NCBI GenBank assembly: GCA_934630515.1
Contig: CAKTVV010000003.1
Span: 124,001-188,000 of the forward strand
Reading direction: 5' to 3'
Length of the DNA stretch: 64,000 nt
Origin: an uncultured Eubacteriales bacterium
GTDB lineage: Bacteria; Bacillota; Clostridia; Oscillospirales; Acutalibacteraceae
Part shown: positions 61,112-64,000 of the stretch, in pieces
How positions within the stretch are numbered: position 1 is the stretch's first letter
Layout: each line of letters opens with the position of its first letter
The notes under the pieces: model-generated
Databases searched by the model: none
What the model was told of the DNA's origin: nothing
The model's input: the letters and a program-made list of their open reading frames with translations, nothing else
Made by a program: the position numbers and the translations under genes

Positions 61112-62560
61112 ATGGCAAACAGCAAAAACACCAAACGGGCACTGCTCACCAGTGCGCTGGCGATTCTGGCGTGCGTGGCGATGCTCATCGGCACCACCTT
61201 TGCGTGGTTCACCGACACCGCCAGCACGGCGGTAAACAAAATCGTCTCCGGTAAGCTGGACGTGGCGCTGGAGATGTGGAACGGCGAGAAGTGGGTCAGC
61301 GCCGAAGGGATCACGCTCAACTTCTTGAAAGCAAAAGAGGCTGAGGGCGAGAAGATCCTTTGGGAACCGGGCTGCACATACGAGCTTCCGCAGCTCCGTA
61401 TTGTCAACAACGATACCCTTGCTCTGAAGTACAAGATTCAGATCTCCGGTATTCAGGGCAACGCAAAGCTCAACGAGGTGATCGATTGGACGATCAATGA
61501 CGCAGCCATCGATCTGACCGAGGGTCATCTGGCCGCCGGGCAGAAGGGCGCCCCCTTCACCATCAAGGGGCAGATGCAGACTACCGCCGGAAATGATTAT
61601 CAGAACCTTTCCATCGATGGCATCGGGATCACCGTTGTGGCTGCTCAGGACACGGTTGAAAACGACAGCTACGGTCCCACCTATGATGAGGATGCTGAGT
61701 ACCCGACTATTACAGCTGTCACAACGATCGAGGAAGCATTCCCTGACGTGAATTTCCGCTCTGACAGCACCAATACCGAGCCGATTGTTCTGGACGGCAA
61801 AGGCGTGACGGTTGTCGAGAATTGGGCGGATTACTACTTTGGCTCCGATACCACCATCAAGGGCGTGACCTTCAAAAACGGCGCCTCCTTCACTGTGAAG
61901 AGTGCAGATACCACCATTACGCTGGAGGATTGTACCTTCTATGCCTGCGACCAGCAAAAGGCAGCGGCGGCGCTGGGTATCACCGATGACAAGGGTACCG
62001 GGAATAACAGCAGAAACAATATTCTGACGAATACCGGCGCCGGAATGTGCCTGAATCTGGAGCAGGCTAAGACAAAAGCAGAAAACACCCACTTTGTCGT
62101 GAAAAACTGCACCTTCGTGGGAGAGAATGACAATACGCTGTCCGCCGAGGGCTTGCGTTACAATGCAAATGGCTCCGTGGATACTATTAAAAAGAAACGG
62201 GGCCATGCGATCGGGCTCAACGCAATTTCCGGCGGCGGAAACGAGGCAGACAGCTACTCTCTCCTCGTGGAGGGCTGCACCATCAACGGTGTTCGTGGCA
62301 ATGCCATTCAGCTGTACGGAACCAAGGGCGACATCACCATCAAGGACACCAAGGTCAATTCCTGGGCGGTAAACAACACGGGCATTGGCTACGCCGTGCG
62401 TGGCGATTTCGATGAAAACGGCAGCAGAACACTGACATTAACCAATGTGTACTTCGGCTTGGATGAAGTGCAGGGGAATACCGAATTTGGTCATGTCAAG
62501 GTTGGCCATTTCACCGGCAACACGAACGGTACCGAAACCGCAGGCACCTATTCTAAATAA
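61112..62560 (+). CDS. SipW-dependent TasA-like array protein 7
   Basis: This 482-residue protein has the shared signal and a TasA-like domain (KLDVALEMWNGEKWVSAEG, KILWEPGCTYELPQLRIVN) much like protein 2. The body is a beta-helix with VTFKNGASFTVKSAD, LEDCTFYACDQQ, VVKNCTFVGENDN, VEGCTINGVRGNAI and IKDTKVNSWAV. These Asn/Asp/Gly-Cys-Thr turns parallel the Asn-Cys ladder of protein 2. It is the last full member of the set. Confidence 0.84.
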   Translation: MANSKNTKRALLTSALAILACVAMLIGTTFAWFTDTASTAVNKIVSGKLDVALEMWNGEKWVSAEGITLNFLKAKEAEGEKILWEPGCTYELPQLRIVNNDTLALKYKIQISGIQGNAKLNEVIDWTINDAAIDLTEGHLAAGQKGAPFTIKGQMQTTAGNDYQNLSIDGIGITVVAAQDTVENDSYGPTYDEDAEYPTITAVTTIEEAFPDVNFRSDSTNTEPIVLDGKGVTVVENWADYYFGSDTTIKGVTFKNGASFTVKSADTTITLEDCTFYACDQQKAAAALGITDDKGTGNNSRNNILTNTGAGMCLNLEQAKTKAENTHFVVKNCTFVGENDNTLSAEGLRYNANGSVDTIKKKRGHAIGLNAISGGGNEADSYSLLVEGCTINGVRGNAIQLYGTKGDITIKDTKVNSWAVNNTGIGYAVRGDFDENGSRTLTLTNVYFGLDEVQGNTEFGHVKVGHFTGNTNGTETAGTYSK

Positions 62561-62570
62561 GGCATTCCGT

Positions 62571-62640
62571 CTCCTCCACCCCAACCGGGGCGGAGGGGCG
62601 ATCCAAGGGCACAAGCGAGCGTGTTTGTGTCTTTGGATCG
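62571..62640 (+). repeat. two-hairpin intergenic module, copy 7
   Basis: CTCCTCCACCCC / GGGGCGGAGG then the long stem 62597-62640, ending GGATCG with the last pairs lost. Confidence 0.8.
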
Positions 62641-62716
62641 TCAAGCAATACCCGTCGATGCGCCTGCGGATAAATCATTGCCCGCAAAAAGCAGCGGAAA
62701 GGAGATACATTATACA

Positions 62717-63724
62717 ATGGAAAACGAGAACCGCATCATATTTATCTTGGTCGCAATAGCCGTATCTGTCTTTCTGTTGATTCTATTAAGGCTCGCACGG
62801 TTCGCACAGACCTTCAGGCGGGAAAAGCGCCTGATTCTGGATGAACTGCGCCAAGCCGAGGATTACAACGAATACCGCTATTGGCGCAGAGAGCTGCGTT
62901 GCCATTACCTGTGTCTCATTCCGTTTGTGAACGAGCGCAATGTGGCAGGGCTGTATCACCGCCTATTCCACCGGGCCAAGCACTCCACTAAGGAAAAACG
63001 CCCGGACGGGATCCTGCATATTCTCGCCCCGTCGTTCATCGGCATTTGCGTGTGCGCCGTCTGTCTGTGCGGCGCCAGCTGGGCATGGTTCACCGCCACC
63101 ACCACGACCGGCACAACCAAGGTGCAGAGCGCAACCTTTCAAATCGAAAATGTAGAGCTCACGCCGGACGATATGGCGCCAATCCCGCTGCTGCCCGACG
63201 AAAACGGAAAATACGAAAGTGCGGTTCTTTCGGCAAACACCTATACGCTGCGCTTTCAAACGGCGGAGAGCAGCACCTCCTCGAAAGGCTACTGCTGCAT
63301 CACCGTCTTTGAAAACGGCGCAACCGCCGGAACCACCTACTATACCGCCAACATCGACGACGGCAGCTTTACCCTCACGCTCAAAACAACAGAGGCCGTC
63401 ACCGTAAAGCTCGAACCGATCTGGGGCGACGTCCAGAAGCGTATGCCCGACGCAGCGCTGACCGAGTCGGGCGCCACGATCTCCATTGGCAGCGCCACGC
63501 AAAACGATACCGCCGCACCGAACAACACCATCACGGTCAATCCGTCTGCGGAGGAGCCTACGTCTCCGACCACGCCGGACAGCACGCCGGCGCAGGAGGA
63601 TACCACCGCACCCGAGTCCTCGGCATCGACCACGGCTCCGGCGGAGGTAACGCAGCCAGACAGCACGACCACTGCCCCCACCACGGCGCCGACCGCCGCC
63701 GCAGGCGATGAGGCTGCCGATTAA
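62717..63724 (+). CDS. divergent AWFT-type membrane protein closing the array
   Basis: This 335-residue protein has an N-terminal helix (IIFILVAIAVSVFLLILL), a charged cytosolic segment, and then a second helix ending in GASWAWFTATTTTGTTKVQS. That is a variant of the AWFTDTAST core, so a SipW-cognate signal appears to be embedded as an internal segment. A small beta domain (FQIENVELTPDDM...SKGYCCITVFENG) follows. A Thr/Pro/Ser/Ala-rich tail of about 80 residues lacks any sorting motif. GGAAAGGAG precedes ATG 62717. It may be a membrane-tethered subunit or assembly factor. Confidence 0.72.
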   Translation: MENENRIIFILVAIAVSVFLLILLRLARFAQTFRREKRLILDELRQAEDYNEYRYWRRELRCHYLCLIPFVNERNVAGLYHRLFHRAKHSTKEKRPDGILHILAPSFIGICVCAVCLCGASWAWFTATTTTGTTKVQSATFQIENVELTPDDMAPIPLLPDENGKYESAVLSANTYTLRFQTAESSTSSKGYCCITVFENGATAGTTYYTANIDDGSFTLTLKTTEAVTVKLEPIWGDVQKRMPDAALTESGATISIGSATQNDTAAPNNTITVNPSAEEPTSPTTPDSTPAQEDTTAPESSASTTAPAEVTQPDSTTTAPTTAPTAAAGDEAAD

Positions 63725-63733
63725 GCTGACAAC

Positions 63734-63778
63734 TACGCCGCAACGGAATTTTGATCTCCGTTGCGGCGTATATTTTAC
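63734..63778 (+). terminator. terminator of the SipW/TasA-like cluster
   Basis: TACGCCGCAACGGA / TCCGTTGCGGCGTA with a nine-base loop, followed by TATTTTA. It is the first clear rho-independent terminator after sipW. Confidence 0.82.
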
Positions 63779-64000
63779 GCACACAGCCTTGCCCGGCTCC
63801 TGCGGCGGCATTGAAGTCCGGTCGGCTCCGCTTCTGCTGTTTTGATTGCTGAAGCGATCCGCTCTTTATTTGTAAGCCGTATTGAAAGGTGCTTTTTAAG
63901 CGTAGTATACCACCCTATTCCGAAAATGAGTATACGATATTCGTTTCCCGGTATGCAGCTGCCGGTCGAGCGACTGCTTGCGCCTTTGCCGCCCGCTCCA
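63779..64000. other. right-edge region, possible gene start
   Basis: An ATG near 63929 opens MSIRYSFPGMQLPVERLLAP, open to the edge but without a clear ribosome site. The minus strand is also open. I do not recognise either, so neither is called. Confidence 0.2.

Noticed and set aside
49008..62640. Palindromic repeats at intervals of about 2 kb, considered as CRISPR or integron sites
   Set aside because: Spacing is whole genes, there are no cas or integrase genes, and the units pair as RNA hairpins.
63929..64000. Start of a gene at the right edge
   Set aside because: No clear ribosome site and no recognisable motif in 24 codons; both strands are open.

Overview
The window looks like chromosomal DNA from a GC-rich gut-type Clostridia (Bacillota), probably Oscillospirales/Ruminococcaceae. 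The basis is Gram-positive lipoproteins, SPQTGD-type cell-wall anchor variants, a Clostridia-type LexA box, GGAGG ribosome sites, SipW/TasA-type surface proteins and a Gram-positive polysaccharide-utilisation operon. The exact genus cannot be read from the sequence.

Region 1 (1-5000) holds housekeeping and stress genes: tlyA, an EF-G-like GTPase on the minus strand, and an SOS-type dinB with a small companion gene, behind a clear promoter and a GAAC-N4-GTTC box.

Region 2 (5100-27350) is a minus-strand run of about 21 kb and twelve genes opposite a divergent AraC regulator. It encodes two solute-binding proteins, two pairs of MalF/MalG-type permeases, an NHL/Yip1-type membrane protein, a DUF5696-like lipoprotein, two GH5 glycosidases (one lipoprotein, one cytosolic), a large surface protein built from five related modules, and a GH109-like NAD enzyme. 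No transport ATPase is present, so a shared MsmK-type ATPase elsewhere is presumed.

Region 3 (27350-33660) holds a solo IS end, tRNA-Thr(TGT) with a duplicated fragment, a DtxR/MntR-like regulator, a YhcH-type protein, the rpsF-ssb-rpsR operon, a second protein of the module family seen in region 2, and an IS3/IS150-group element whose orfA is broken.

Region 4 (33890-46050) has a TetR-led minus-strand operon for two large surface proteins. One has an SPQTGD anchor and seven 19-residue Cys/His/Asp repeats. The other combines FG-GAP motifs, a beta-rich region, fibronectin III and collagen-like Gly-X-Y. Next to them is an orphan, N-terminally truncated phage-type polyvalent protein.

Region 5 (46100-63780) is the most striking. 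A TetR regulator, two small TasA/CalY-like proteins and a SipW signal peptidase precede seven tandem SipW-cognate paralogues and one divergent relative. The seven have nearly identical signal regions but different C-terminal beta-helix-like bodies. Seven junctions carry a conserved two-hairpin module. Two also carry a duplicated leader of about 230 nt with a short ORF and pseudoknot-compatible arms. I read this as a modular surface-fibre or matrix-protein system with its own peptidase, open to recombination through shared 5' ends. That function is inference.
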